DNA of 64,000 bases from Flavobacterium restrictum (GTDB lineage Bacteria > Bacteroidota > Bacteroidia > Flavobacteriales > Flavobacteriaceae), in NCBI RefSeq assembly GCF_007097245.1, contig NZ_VJZT01000011.1, positions 1 through 64,000 of the forward strand. The letters run 5' to 3'. Below the pieces are notes generated by a model, which worked only from the letters and a program-made list of their open reading frames with translations, searched no databases and had not been told where the DNA came from. Shown here piece after piece: positions 8,300 through 18,014 of this stretch; positions within the stretch are counted from its first letter, which is position 1; each line of letters begins with the position of its first letter. Made by a program: the position numbers and the translations under genes.

Positions 8300-9730
8300 A
8301 TGAAAGAAGTCAGTACTATCCGCGTATTAATTACCCTAGCTGTTGGATTATTAATTTGGTTTATTCCGCCACCAACAGGCGTAGTTCCAGAAGCGTGGCA
8401 TTTATTTGCAATTTTTGTCGCCACAATTTTGGGTATCATTCTCAAAGCAGCTCCTATGGGAACGATGTGCATGATGGCTATTTCTGTTACGGCTTTTTCT
8501 CAAGTTTTAGCCCCAGGTGAGGCAGGAAAGTCCATTACGCTAGCCTTAAAAGGATTTGGTGACAAAGTGATTTGGCTCATAGGGATTTCTTTTTTCATAG
8601 CAAGAGGTTTTATAAAAACGGGATTAGGCAACCGAATTGCTTTTTTGTTTATCCGAATTTTTGGCAAAAGTTCCCTAGGATTAGCCTACGGTTTGGGACT
8701 TGCTGATTTGTGTTTAGCCCCCGCTATTCCTAGTAATACCGCTAGAGGAGGAGGGATTATTTATCCTATTATGAAATCGATGGCGATTAGTTTTGGTTCG
8801 GAACCTGATAAGCCCGAAACACATCGCAAATTGGGTTCTTTTTTGACATTGAACAGCTACAATATGAATTTGATTGCTTCCTCGATGTTTTTGACAGGAA
8901 CAGCAAGTAATCCCATGTGTCAAAAGTTTGCTGCCGATTTAGGAATAAAAATCACTTGGATGTCGTGGGCAGTTGCTGCGATTGTTCCGGGTTTAGTCGC
9001 TTTTTTTGTCATTCCATTAGTTTTATACAAAATATACCCACCAGAATTAAAGAAAACTGCCGATGCACCCGAAATGGCCAATCAAAAATTGAAGGAAATG
9101 GGACCTATTTCTAAAAACGAATGGCTGATGCTTTTGGCATTTGTTATTTTGTTAATCCTCTGGATAACAGGCGATATTTTCTCTATTGATGCTACAACAA
9201 CCGCATTTATTGGTTTGGTGTTGTTATTGCTCACTTCGGTTTTGACATGGGAAGATGTAAAATCCGAGAAAGGAGCTTGGGACACGATAATTTGGTTTTC
9301 GGTTTTGGTAATGATGGCCAGTTCGCTGAACGAATTGGGTTTTATAAGTTGGTTTAGCGGATTGATCAAAGCTCAAATTGGCGGATTGAGTTGGCAAATT
9401 GCATTTCCCATAATTGTAGTAGTATACTTTTTTAGTCATTACCTTTTTGCAAGCGCCACAGCTCACGTGGCGGCCATGTATGCGGCGTTACTTGGAGTTG
9501 GTGTTTCACTAGGAATTCCTGGTTTACTATTAGCCTTTATGCTTGGTTTTGTGGGTTCATTGTACGGAACACTAACTCATTATGGGCATGGTCCTGCACC
9601 CGTTTTTTTTGGGAGTGGTTATGTAGATTTAAAAAGTTGGTGGTTAAAAGGACTCGTAACCGGACTCGTTCTATTAGTAATTTATATGGTTATAGGCGGA
9701 TTTTGGATGGGGATAATTGGGTATTACTAG
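8300..9730 (+). CDS. DASS family (SLC13/CitT) anion:Na+ symporter
   Basis: Inner-membrane transporter of 476 residues for di- or tricarboxylates in the divalent anion:sodium symporter family, close to the plastid/bacterial 2-oxoglutarate-malate translocator branch. About twelve membrane segments are visible. The two signature Ser-Asn-Thr-like motifs are present: AIPSNTARGGG (about residue 148) and LTGTASNPMC (about 200), with a C-terminal ATAHVAAMYAALL segment (about 390). It lies 25 bases after the porin gene, making a two-gene uptake operon. The sequence cannot distinguish citrate, malate or succinate. Confidence 0.92.
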   Translation: MKEVSTIRVLITLAVGLLIWFIPPPTGVVPEAWHLFAIFVATILGIILKAAPMGTMCMMAISVTAFSQVLAPGEAGKSITLALKGFGDKVIWLIGISFFIARGFIKTGLGNRIAFLFIRIFGKSSLGLAYGLGLADLCLAPAIPSNTARGGGIIYPIMKSMAISFGSEPDKPETHRKLGSFLTLNSYNMNLIASSMFLTGTASNPMCQKFAADLGIKITWMSWAVAAIVPGLVAFFVIPLVLYKIYPPELKKTADAPEMANQKLKEMGPISKNEWLMLLAFVILLILWITGDIFSIDATTTAFIGLVLLLLTSVLTWEDVKSEKGAWDTIIWFSVLVMMASSLNELGFISWFSGLIKAQIGGLSWQIAFPIIVVVYFFSHYLFASATAHVAAMYAALLGVGVSLGIPGLLLAFMLGFVGSLYGTLTHYGHGPAPVFFGSGYVDLKSWWLKGLVTGLVLLVIYMVIGGFWMGIIGYY

Positions 9731-9983
9731 TTTTTTTAGTACCCTAATTATCGTTGATATAGTAGGCTGGTTTTTAGGAGTTGGTGTGGAATGAATGTTC
9801 AAAATAGTGTAAAGCGAATTAGGAGTTTGAAAATAATTACTTGAAAACACAAGTAGCCGACCAAGGATTTGTGAATAGATTCAAGGCAAAGTTGATTTTG
9901 TACGTAAAAGAATTCGGTTAAGTCCAAAAAATAAAGCTAATTTAGTCCCAAACTTTTGTTCCAACACTGCATTACCTTTAAAA

Positions 9984-10649
9984 ATGAATACAATTCCTGT
10001 TTATTTCATGCCCGGATTAGCGGCAAGTTCTTCTATTTTTGAAAGAATTTTGCTTCCCGAGTTGCAGTTTAAAATGATTTTTTTAGAATGGGAAATCCCT
10101 CTAGAAACCGAGTCGTTATCCGACTATGCCAAAAGGATTTCGGCTAAAATTACGCTTGAAAATCCAGTATTAATTGGCGTTTCTTTTGGAGGTATTCTGG
10201 TTCAAGAAATAGCAAAATGGATTCCTGTTCGAAAAGTAATTATTATTTCGAGTGTCAAAAGTAATTTAGAATTTCCACTCCGAATGAAAATTGCCAAAAC
10301 GACCAAAGCCTACAAGTTGATACCGCTGCATTTGATTTTGAATATAGAGAATTTAGCTAAATTTTCTTTTGGTAAAAAAGTAAATAAACGACTTCGATTG
10401 TACGAAAAATTTCTTTCTGTTAGGGATATTCGCTATTTAGACTGGGCTGTGGAGCAAGTAATTCTTTGGGATAGAGAGGTTGTAGACCCCAATGTTATTC
10501 ATATTCATGGCGATTTAGACGATGTTTTTCCTATCAAAAACATTTCCAATTGTATGGTTGTAAAAGGGGGTACGCACATTATGATTTTAAATAAATACAA
10601 ATGGCTCAACGAAAACGTGCCAAAAATAATTTTGGAACAACACGCTTAA
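9984..10649 (+). CDS. alpha/beta hydrolase
   Basis: Cytoplasmic alpha/beta-hydrolase fold protein of 221 residues without signal peptide. The nucleophile elbow is GVSFGG (Ser near residue 68), the acid is probably in HGDLDDVFP (about 175), and the base is in GGTHIMI (His about 197). The N-terminal YFMPGLAASSSIFE carries the oxyanion-hole strand. Its shortness leaves little cap domain. It stands alone; its 3' end faces lptB with 9 bases between stops. The 253-base gap before it shows nothing recognisable. The substrate is unknown. Confidence 0.85.
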   Translation: MNTIPVYFMPGLAASSSIFERILLPELQFKMIFLEWEIPLETESLSDYAKRISAKITLENPVLIGVSFGGILVQEIAKWIPVRKVIIISSVKSNLEFPLRMKIAKTTKAYKLIPLHLILNIENLAKFSFGKKVNKRLRLYEKFLSVRDIRYLDWAVEQVILWDREVVDPNVIHIHGDLDDVFPIKNISNCMVVKGGTHIMILNKYKWLNENVPKIILEQHA

Positions 10650-10658
10650 ACGAACTTT

Positions 10659-11399
10659 TTAAAACAATAATTTCTTTTTGCGCAATTCAAAATTTTGACC
10701 CAAATACACTCGACGTACCATTTCATCTTCTACTAATTCTTCGGGTATGCCGGCTTTTAGGATGCCACCTTCAAACATGAGGTAGGTTTTATCAGTAATA
10801 GCCAGTGTTTCTTGCACATTGTGATCCGTGATAAGGATGCCAATATTTTTGTTTTTTAGCTGTGCTACAATGCGCTGAATGTCTTCTACAGCCACGGGAT
10901 CTACTCCGGCAAAGGGTTCGTCTAATAAAATAAATTTAGGATCTGTGGCCAAACAACGTGCAATTTCGGTACGACGGCGTTCTCCACCAGATAATAAATC
11001 TCCGCGGTTGGTTCGTATGTGTTCTAAACTAAATTCGGCTATTAAACTTTCCATTTTGGCAATTTGGGCTTCTTTAGAAAGTTTGGTTAATTGTAGGACA
11101 CTCAAAATATTATCTTCGATACTTAATTTTCTAAAAACCGATGCTTCTTGTGCTAGATACCCCACACCTTGCTGGGCTCTTTTGTACATAGGATATTCGG
11201 TAATGTCTAAATCATCTAAATAAATATGACCAGAATTGGGTTTTACTAAACCAACAATCATATAAAAAGAAGTTGTTTTACCAGCACCATTTGGTCCCAA
11301 AAGTCCCACAATTTCGCCTTGGTTCACTTCTACCGAAATGCCTTTTACCACACTGCGACCTTTATAGGTTTTTACAAGATTTTCTGCTCTTAATTTCAT
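10659..11399 (-). CDS. lptB: LptB, lipopolysaccharide export ATPase
   Basis: ATP-binding subunit of the LptBFG lipopolysaccharide extractor on the inner face of the cytoplasmic membrane. Length is 246 residues, as usual. Walker A is GPNGAGKTT (35-43), the Q-loop is in GVGYLAQEASVFRKLS, the signature is LLSGGERRR (about 135), Walker B is FILLDEPFAGVDP (about 155) and the switch His is in LITDHNV. The motif FRKLSIEDNI is characteristic of LptB. It is last in the operon kdsD-tatC-cmd-lptB, which links LPS precursor synthesis (Kdo) with LPS export. Confidence 0.96.
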   Translation of the reverse strand: MKLRAENLVKTYKGRSVVKGISVEVNQGEIVGLLGPNGAGKTTSFYMIVGLVKPNSGHIYLDDLDITEYPMYKRAQQGVGYLAQEASVFRKLSIEDNILSVLQLTKLSKEAQIAKMESLIAEFSLEHIRTNRGDLLSGGERRRTEIARCLATDPKFILLDEPFAGVDPVAVEDIQRIVAQLKNKNIGILITDHNVQETLAITDKTYLMFEGGILKAGIPEELVEDEMVRRVYLGQNFELRKKKLLF

Positions 11400-11449
11400 T
11401 ATTTGGGTTGTTTATGCTGGACTATTTAGTTGTAAAAAGGGTTCGAGAA

Positions 11450-11812
11450 TTACAATTCCTCGGTGGTAGTTTGGTTTTCCAATGCTTCCCAAAATTCATA
11501 AGCTCTTCGCAAATGGGGTACTACAATTGTTCCGCCTACCAAAGTGGCAATTCCCATGGCTTCCATCATTTCTTCTTTGGTAATTCCTTCTTTAAAACTA
11601 GTTTCAAGATGGTATTTTACACAATCATCGCAGCGCAATACCGCCGATGCTACTAATCCCAATAGTTCTTTTGTTTTTACGTCTAATGCTCCTGCGGCAT
11701 ACGCATTGGTGTCTAAATTGAAAATGCGTTTCACAATTTTGTTATTGTCCGCCAAGAGTTTTTCGTTCATTTTAGAACGGTATTCATTGAATTCGGTTAC
11801 GATATTAGGCAT
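11450..11812 (-). CDS. carboxymuconolactone decarboxylase / AhpD-like protein
   Basis: Small all-helical protein of 120 residues from the ATG at 11812. The alkylhydroperoxidase D-type motif is present as RCDDCVKYHLETSFKEG, with the CxxC redox pair and downstream His. This predicts thiol peroxidase or disulfide reductase activity rather than ring decarboxylation. Its ATG overlaps the end of tatC by 8 bases (ATGCCTAA), so translation is probably coupled. The gene sits between tatC and lptB in a conserved flavobacterial operon. Confidence 0.88.
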   Translation of the reverse strand: MPNIVTEFNEYRSKMNEKLLADNNKIVKRIFNLDTNAYAAGALDVKTKELLGLVASAVLRCDDCVKYHLETSFKEGITKEEMMEAMGIATLVGGTIVVPHLRRAYEFWEALENQTTTEEL

Positions 11813-12620
11813 TTTTTTTGTTTTTAGATTTATAAACAAGCATAGATATAAAGATACTTACTTCGTAAATAAGCAGCATGGGTATAGCAACAATGGTTTG
11901 ACTTACTACATCAGGAGGCGTTACTATTGCGGCCACAATCAAGATGATGACAACGGCATATTTCCAGTATGTTCTTAAAAAAGAAGGCGTTACCAACCCT
12001 AATTTGGTTAAAAAATAAATAATTATAGGCAATTCAAAAAACAAACCGCTGGCGAGGATACTCGTTTTTACCATTCCCATATAGGAGTCGAGTGTAAATT
12101 GATTTTTGACTACATCACTCACGGAGAAGGTAGCCACAAAATTTACTGACATGGGGATAACTACATAATAACCAAATAAAACGCCTAAAAAGAAAAGGAG
12201 CGAGGAGGTAAAAATAAAGACTTTGGCATTTTTCTTTTCCTTTTCATACAAAGCGGGGCCTATGAATTTCCAAATTTCCCATAAGATATAAGGAAAACTC
12301 AAGATAAAACCCGCCAAGACGCACATCCAAACAAAAATGTTGACTTGGCCTTCCATTTCGGTGTTTTGAATGATAAAATTCATTTCGGTGATGCAAATGC
12401 TATCGGCAAAACCCAATTGATGTGATAATTCACAAAAATATTGGTAGGTAAAAAAAGTGGGTCTTGTGGGGCCTAAAATAATGACGTCAAATAAATAGTC
12501 ACTAATAAAATAGGTGGCACACGCCATAATAATAATGGCTGTTGTACTGCGAACTAAAAGCCATCTTAACTCTTCGAGATGGTCTAAAAACGACATTTCG
12601 TTTAAATTTTTTGCTGCCAT
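11805..12620 (-). CDS. tatC: TatC, twin-arginine translocase subunit
   Basis: Multispanning receptor core of the Tat translocase, 271 residues with six membrane segments. The N-terminal motif MSFLDHLEELRWLLVRS is the TatC hallmark that binds twin-arginine signals, and FELPIIIYFLTKLGLV (near residue 170) carries the conserved F-E in the fourth segment. Its ATG overlaps the kdsD stop by one base (TAATG). tatA/tatB are not in the window. Confidence 0.96.
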   Translation of the reverse strand: MAAKNLNEMSFLDHLEELRWLLVRSTTAIIIMACATYFISDYLFDVIILGPTRPTFFTYQYFCELSHQLGFADSICITEMNFIIQNTEMEGQVNIFVWMCVLAGFILSFPYILWEIWKFIGPALYEKEKKNAKVFIFTSSLLFFLGVLFGYYVVIPMSVNFVATFSVSDVVKNQFTLDSYMGMVKTSILASGLFFELPIIIYFLTKLGLVTPSFLRTYWKYAVVIILIVAAIVTPPDVVSQTIVAIPMLLIYEVSIFISMLVYKSKNKKNA

Positions 12621-13564
12621 TATACGATTCCCTCTTTTAAAATATCATGTAAATGTAGCACTCCTTTGTAGTTTCCGTTGTCTACAACGACTAATTGTGT
12701 AATCGAAAAATCTTCCATAATATTAAATGCGTCAATTACCATCGCATCGGATGCAATAAGTTTAGGGTTTTTGGTCATGATATCTTTGGCGGTCAAATCC
12801 ATAAAAGTATCGCGGTCGTTGAGCATTCGTCGGATATCACCATCAGTAATGATACCAATTACTTTCTCGTTCTCGACTACAGCAGTAACGCCAAGTCTTT
12901 TTTCCGAAATTTCGAAAATCACCTTTTTTATAGGAGCATCTGGCGCTACCATGGGTTTCAAGGAGTTTTCTAGCATGTCGATTACACGAAGTAATAATTT
13001 TTTGCCTAGTGCGCCACCGGGATGGTACTTGGCAAAATCTTCGGGTTTGAAATCATTCATTTCCATCAAACAAATAGCGAGTGCATCTCCCATCACTAAT
13101 TGGGCAGTTGTACTATTGGTAGGAGCCAAATTCATAGGGCACGACTCGGAAACTACGGTGGTATTGAGGACAAAATGGGCACCTTTGGCCAAAAACGAAG
13201 TCATATTTCCAGTCATGGCAATCAAAGTATTTCCAAAACGGGTCAACAGTGGCACCAAAACTTTAATTTCGGGGCTGTTGCCACTTTTTGAAATGCAAAT
13301 AATGACATCATCGTCCTGAATCATTCCTAAATCACCATGTATAGCCTCCGAAGCATGCAAAAAAAGTGCTGGTGTTCCGGTTGAATTGAAGGTGGCTACC
13401 ATCTTTTGAGCGATAATAGCACTTTTTCCAATCCCAGTTACAACGACTCTTCCTTTAGAATTGTAAATGGATTGCGTTGCGGCTACAAAACTCGCATCGA
13501 TGAAATCAGTAAGTTTTGCAATCGATTCACTTTCGGATACAATCGTTTTTTTGGCAAGTGCCAT
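12620..13564 (-). CDS. kdsD: KdsD/KpsF arabinose-5-phosphate isomerase
   Basis: Interconverts D-ribulose 5-phosphate and D-arabinose 5-phosphate, the first step to Kdo of LPS. The 314-residue product starts at the ATG at 13564; a longer frame to 13783 overlaps recQ and is rejected. An N-terminal SIS sugar-isomerase domain (about 25-180: VVVTGIGKSAIIAQKMVATF, LHASEAIHGDLGM, ISKSGNSPE) is followed by two CBS domains (about 205-314). HPGGALGKKLL between them is typical. It is the first gene of the operon with tatC, cmd and lptB, transcribed away from recQ. Confidence 0.95.
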   Translation of the reverse strand: MALAKKTIVSESESIAKLTDFIDASFVAATQSIYNSKGRVVVTGIGKSAIIAQKMVATFNSTGTPALFLHASEAIHGDLGMIQDDDVIICISKSGNSPEIKVLVPLLTRFGNTLIAMTGNMTSFLAKGAHFVLNTTVVSESCPMNLAPTNSTTAQLVMGDALAICLMEMNDFKPEDFAKYHPGGALGKKLLLRVIDMLENSLKPMVAPDAPIKKVIFEISEKRLGVTAVVENEKVIGIITDGDIRRMLNDRDTFMDLTAKDIMTKNPKLIASDAMVIDAFNIMEDFSITQLVVVDNGNYKGVLHLHDILKEGIV

Positions 13565-13602
13565 TATATTTTCGTTGGTTATCAAAACAGAATGTTTAAA
13601 AT

Positions 13603-13632
13603 TTGTAAGTGTAAAAGAAATTAGTATCTTTA
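13603..13632 (+). promoter_or_regulatory. Bacteroidota-type promoter of recQ
   Basis: TTG (13603-13605), 19 bases, then TATCTTTA (13625-13632), close to the TTTG-N19-TANNTTTG consensus. It lies 39 bases before the recQ ATG in the divergent gap with kdsD. Confidence 0.5.
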
Positions 13633-13670
13633 TGAAGTGCAAATTTATACAAAATACCATATAATCAAGA

Positions 13671-15866
13671 ATGAATTCAAACGAAATTGACATACACAAA
13701 GAATTAAAAAAGTATTTTGGCTTCAGCCAATTTAAAGGCTTACAAGAACAAGTTATAAAAAGCCTACTCGACAAGCAAAACACGTTTGTGATTATGCCTA
13801 CGGGTGGCGGGAAATCGCTTTGTTACCAGTTGCCAGCTTTGATTTTAGAGGGAACTGCTATTGTGGTCTCGCCTTTGATTGCATTGATGAAAAACCAAGT
13901 TGATGCCATCCGAAGCTTGTCATCGGAGAACGGTATTGCCCATGTTTTGAATTCCTCACTGAACAAAGCCGAAATTGCCCAAGTAAAAAAGGATATTACC
14001 TCTGGATTGACCAAGCTATTATATGTAGCTCCAGAATCCTTGACCAAGGAGGAGTATGTACAATTTCTTCAAAATGTACCCATATCTTTTGTCGCTATTG
14101 ATGAAGCGCATTGCATCTCGGAATGGGGACATGATTTTAGACCTGAATATCGAAATTTAAAAAGCATTATTCATCAATTGGGTGACGTCCCTATTATTGG
14201 CCTTACTGCAACTGCTACGCCAAAAGTACAAGAAGATATTCTCAAAAATCTAGACATGGCGGATGCTACTACTTTTAAAGCGTCCTTTAACAGACCAAAT
14301 TTGTACTATGAAGTGCGTACCAAAACCAAGAATATTGAGTCAGATATTATTCGTTTTATAAAACAACACAAAGGAAAATCAGGTATTATTTATTGTTTAA
14401 GCCGCAAGAAAGTAGAGGCCGTAGCCGAAGTCTTGCAGGTTAACGGCATTAGTGCTGTCCCATATCATGCCGGTTTAGATGCCAAAACGCGAGCAAAACA
14501 CCAGGATATGTTCCTCATGGAAGATGTAGATGTGGTGGTGGCAACCATTGCTTTTGGGATGGGAATTGACAAACCCGATGTGCGTTTTGTGATTCACCAT
14601 GATATTCCAAAATCATTAGAAAGTTATTATCAAGAAACGGGGCGTGGCGGTCGTGATGGTGGCGAAGGGCATTGTCTAGCTTATTATTCCTATAAAGATG
14701 TCGAAAAATTAGAAAAATTTTTATCTGGAAAACCAGTCGCGGAACAAGAAATAGGATTTGCCTTATTGCAAGAAGTTGTCGCTTATGCCGAAACGTCAAT
14801 GTCACGGCGTAAATTTTTACTGCATTATTTTGGAGAAGAATTTAGCAGCGAAACTGGCGAAGGAGCTGATATGGACGACAATGTTCGCAATCCAAAAACC
14901 AAAGTCGAAGCCCAAGATCAAGTGGTCAAATTGTTGAGCGTTGTTCGGGATACCAAGCACATTTACAAATCCAAAGAATTAGTTTTTACCTTAATAGGTC
15001 GCGTCAATGCTGTTATAAAAGCGCACAAAACAGATTCTCAAACCTTTTTTGGCTCTGGTGCAGATCATGACGAAAAATATTGGATGGCCTTGTTGCGACA
15101 AGTACTGGTTGATGGTTTTTTGTCCAAAGATATTGAAACCTATGGCATTGTAAAAATCACCAAAAAAGGATTGGCATTTATCAAAAAACCTGAATCCTTC
15201 CTGATGTCCGAAGATCATGAATACAACGAATCCGAAGATGAAGCCATAGTTACGGCCGCAAAATCAACAGGAACTGCTGACGAAGCTTTGATGGGAATGT
15301 TGCGTGATTTACGAAAAAAAGTAGCCAAAAAATTAGGGGTACCTCCATTTGTCGTTTTTCAGGATCCATCGCTCGAGGATATGGCTTTGAAATATCCTAT
15401 TTCATTAGAGGAATTAACCAATATTCATGGTGTTGGGGAAGGGAAAGCCAAGAAATATGGTAAAGAATTTGTCGATTTAATACAACGTTATGTAGAAGAG
15501 AATGACATCATTCGCCCAGAGGATTTGGTGGTCAAATCGACAGGTGTCAATTCGATAAATAAACTATATATCATTCAAAATATCGACCGTAAATTGTCAT
15601 TAGACGATATCGCTTCCGCAAAAGGGTTAACGATGGACGCTTTAATCAAAGAAATGGAGCAAATTGTATATTCGGGCACCAAGCTCAATATTAAATATTG
15701 GGTTGATGAACTCCTGGATGATGATCAACAAGAAGAAATTCACGATTATTTCATGGAATCCCATTCGGATAATATTGAAGAAGCACTCAAGGAATTTGAT
15801 GGCGATTATGATATTGATGAGTTGCGATTAATGCGAATCAAATTTATTAGCGAAGTGGCCAATTAA
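13671..15866 (+). CDS. recQ: RecQ ATP-dependent DNA helicase
   Basis: 3'-5' superfamily 2 DNA helicase for recombination and fork repair, 731 residues. Walker A is PTGGGKS (Lys48), the DEAH box is at 144-147, motif III is GLTATATPKVQ, and motif VI is YYQETGRGGRDG. The RQC domain follows (about 345-520), but its usual four-cysteine zinc cluster is replaced: the region ETSMSRRKFLLHYFGEEF lacks the normal Cys set, as is common in flavobacterial RecQ. An HRDC domain (about 545-610) and a further C-terminal helical part end the protein. It is divergent from kdsD. Confidence 0.95.
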   Translation: MNSNEIDIHKELKKYFGFSQFKGLQEQVIKSLLDKQNTFVIMPTGGGKSLCYQLPALILEGTAIVVSPLIALMKNQVDAIRSLSSENGIAHVLNSSLNKAEIAQVKKDITSGLTKLLYVAPESLTKEEYVQFLQNVPISFVAIDEAHCISEWGHDFRPEYRNLKSIIHQLGDVPIIGLTATATPKVQEDILKNLDMADATTFKASFNRPNLYYEVRTKTKNIESDIIRFIKQHKGKSGIIYCLSRKKVEAVAEVLQVNGISAVPYHAGLDAKTRAKHQDMFLMEDVDVVVATIAFGMGIDKPDVRFVIHHDIPKSLESYYQETGRGGRDGGEGHCLAYYSYKDVEKLEKFLSGKPVAEQEIGFALLQEVVAYAETSMSRRKFLLHYFGEEFSSETGEGADMDDNVRNPKTKVEAQDQVVKLLSVVRDTKHIYKSKELVFTLIGRVNAVIKAHKTDSQTFFGSGADHDEKYWMALLRQVLVDGFLSKDIETYGIVKITKKGLAFIKKPESFLMSEDHEYNESEDEAIVTAAKSTGTADEALMGMLRDLRKKVAKKLGVPPFVVFQDPSLEDMALKYPISLEELTNIHGVGEGKAKKYGKEFVDLIQRYVEENDIIRPEDLVVKSTGVNSINKLYIIQNIDRKLSLDDIASAKGLTMDALIKEMEQIVYSGTKLNIKYWVDELLDDDQQEEIHDYFMESHSDNIEEALKEFDGDYDIDELRLMRIKFISEVAN

Positions 15867-15923
15867 TATCCTCCTAAATCTCATGGAGGAATTGAAAAAC
15901 AGGATAAATTTCAGGTAATTACC

Positions 15924-15951
15924 AAAAAAACTTCGTTTACGAAGTTTTTTT
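15924..15951. terminator. rho-independent terminator after recQ
   Basis: AAAAAAACTTCG and CGAAGTTTTTTT pair around TTTA. It is symmetric and can end both recQ and the minus-strand gene ending at 15982. Confidence 0.9.
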
Positions 15952-15981
15952 GGGTTTTGAGAATCTGCTACTCTAATTTTT

Positions 15982-16275
15982 CTAGGCTTCCTCACTTTTG
16001 GGGAGAGTTGGGCAGGGGAATACTTCTCCTCGATGTGGTTTCAAAGCATCTCGCACCAGAATCATATTTTCTTGGGTAACCACCATAAAAGCGATGGCGT
16101 ACATGTCATTTTTGATTTCAAAACCAGTTATATTCAACTCTAATTTTTCGATTGCAATGTATTCTTTGAGATGAATTTCGTGATGTTCCGCAATTTTTGC
16201 AGCGACAGGTCCACGAAAGTCCCAAATTAGTTTTATTTTTTTGATTGTTTCGTTTTGGCTTATAGATTCAGGCAT
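15982..16275 (-). CDS. conserved hypothetical protein, 97 aa
   Basis: Small soluble protein without signal or membrane segment. It has a helix-strand pattern with His- and Glu-rich centre (KIAEHHEIHLKEY) and ends in a HRGEVFPCPTLPKSEEA tail. I do not recognise a characterised family; it looks like a conserved flavobacterial orphan. It is single, convergent with recQ, and has about 170 bases before the next divergent gene. The upstream ATG context is plain. Confidence 0.7.
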   Translation of the reverse strand: MPESISQNETIKKIKLIWDFRGPVAAKIAEHHEIHLKEYIAIEKLELNITGFEIKNDMYAIAFMVVTQENMILVRDALKPHRGEVFPCPTLPKSEEA

Positions 16276-16446
16276 TTTTTATCTTGATTGGAATGTTGAA
16301 TGAATTAAAAACACAAAGATACGAAGTCTGATTTAAAAATGGATTTCCTATTTAGTTACAAGTTTCACTTCAAAATACTACTTTTGCATAGCTGATTTGG
16401 TTTTTCGAACGAACGAATAGCACAATCAACGCATAAATTGTATCAA

Positions 16447-18009
16447 ATGCCTCAAGAACTCCTTTTACAAGTCACTCCAGAAATAGCTTCTAGCGAATCG
16501 CTACTCAAAGACCATTTGTGCAAACAAATTAAAGTGAATAGCAATGAAATCCAACATGTTTTGGTTTTAAAACGCTCGATAGATGCTCGTCAAAAAGCAA
16601 TCAAAATCAATTTGAAAGTGGCTATTTATTTAAAAGGGGAACCTTTTCAGGAAACGAAAATTCAACTTCCAGAGTATAAAAACGTTGCAAATTCTCAAGA
16701 AGTACTTGTTATAGGAGCTGGGCCTGCTGGACTTTTTGCTGCATTGCAATTGATAGAATTAGGTTTAAAACCAATAGTTGTTGAACGTGGAAAAGACGTT
16801 CGTGGTCGTCGTCGCGATTTGAAATCCATCAATGTGGATCATCTAGTCGATAAAGATTCTAATTATTGTTTTGGCGAAGGTGGCGCGGGAACCTACTCTG
16901 ACGGAAAATTATACACGCGTTCCAAAAAACGGGGCGATGTCACTAGGATTCTCGAATTGTTAGTCGCTTTTGGCGCATCGGAGGATATTCTTGTTGAAGC
17001 ACATCCGCATATTGGAACGAATAAATTGCCGCAAATTATTCAGGATATTCGGGAAAAAATTATCGAATGTGGTGGAATTGTTTTGTTCGAAACGCGTTTG
17101 ACTGATATTATCATAAAAAATAACGAAGTACAAGGTATAGTTACTCAAAATGGAGATACAATTACTGCTTCAAAAATAATTCTTGCAACTGGACATTCTG
17201 CTCGTGATATCTTTGAATTATTAGACAGAAAAAAAGTTTTTATCGAAGCCAAACCTTTTGCCTTGGGCGTAAGAGCTGAACATCCGCAGTCGTTAATTGA
17301 TAGCATTCAGTACAATTGTGATTACCGTGGATCGCTACTTCCGCCAGCACCTTATTCAATTGTAAAACAGGTAAATGGTCGTGGTATGTATTCCTTTTGT
17401 ATGTGTCCCGGAGGTGTAATTGCTCCTTGCGCCACGAGTCCCGGCGAAGTGGTTACAAATGGTTGGTCGCCTTCTAAACGGGATCAAGCCACTGCAAATT
17501 CGGGGATTGTAATTGAATTAAAACTGGAGGATTTTGCTCCTTTTGCTAAATTTGGTGCTTTGGCAGGAATGGAATTTCAAAAAAGCATAGAGCAAAAAGC
17601 ATGGCAGTTAGCAGGTCAATCGCAAAAAGTGCCTGCACAGCGAATGGTCGATTTTACACAAAATAAAGTTTCATCCGAAATTCCGAAAACATCCTATGTT
17701 CCCGGAACTACATCGGTAGAAATGGGACAGGTTTTCCCCGGTTTTTTAACTCAAATTTTGCGAGAAGGTTTTACCGAATTTGGAAAATCCATGCGGGGTT
17801 ATTTGACTAACGAGGCAATTTTGCATGCGCCAGAATCAAGAACTTCCTCCCCGGTACGCATTCCAAGAGATGCTTTTACATACGAACATCTTCATGTAAA
17901 AGGCTTGTATCCATGTGGAGAAGGTGCGGGTTATGCTGGAGGAATTATCTCGGCGGCTATTGATGGCGAGAAATGTGCCCAAATGATTGCGGCGGTTTTG
18001 AAATGTTAA
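16447..18009 (+). CDS. NAD(P)/FAD-dependent oxidoreductase (COG2509-like)
   Basis: Flavoprotein of 520 residues from the ATG at 16447. An N-terminal region of about 80 residues (MPQELLLQVTPEIASSE...) precedes the FAD-binding Rossmann motif VLVIGAGPAGLFAALQLIELG. Then come ERGKDVRGRRRD and the family-specific NYCFGEGGAGTYSDGKLYTR, which identify the uncharacterised FAD-dependent dehydrogenase group. A second glycine-rich segment near the C-terminus (LYPCGEGAGYAGGIISAAIDG) closes the FAD site. CMCPGG near 318 is a conserved cysteine pair. The substrate is unknown. It is a single gene, convergent with the GH130 gene 5 bases downstream. Confidence 0.9.
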   Translation: MPQELLLQVTPEIASSESLLKDHLCKQIKVNSNEIQHVLVLKRSIDARQKAIKINLKVAIYLKGEPFQETKIQLPEYKNVANSQEVLVIGAGPAGLFAALQLIELGLKPIVVERGKDVRGRRRDLKSINVDHLVDKDSNYCFGEGGAGTYSDGKLYTRSKKRGDVTRILELLVAFGASEDILVEAHPHIGTNKLPQIIQDIREKIIECGGIVLFETRLTDIIIKNNEVQGIVTQNGDTITASKIILATGHSARDIFELLDRKKVFIEAKPFALGVRAEHPQSLIDSIQYNCDYRGSLLPPAPYSIVKQVNGRGMYSFCMCPGGVIAPCATSPGEVVTNGWSPSKRDQATANSGIVIELKLEDFAPFAKFGALAGMEFQKSIEQKAWQLAGQSQKVPAQRMVDFTQNKVSSEIPKTSYVPGTTSVEMGQVFPGFLTQILREGFTEFGKSMRGYLTNEAILHAPESRTSSPVRIPRDAFTYEHLHVKGLYPCGEGAGYAGGIISAAIDGEKCAQMIAAVLKC

Positions 18010-18014
18010 TTTTT

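Noticed and set aside
12620..13783. Longer kdsD start at 13783
   Set aside because: The extra 73 residues overlap recQ's start and its promoter and do not resemble the SIS family N-terminus.
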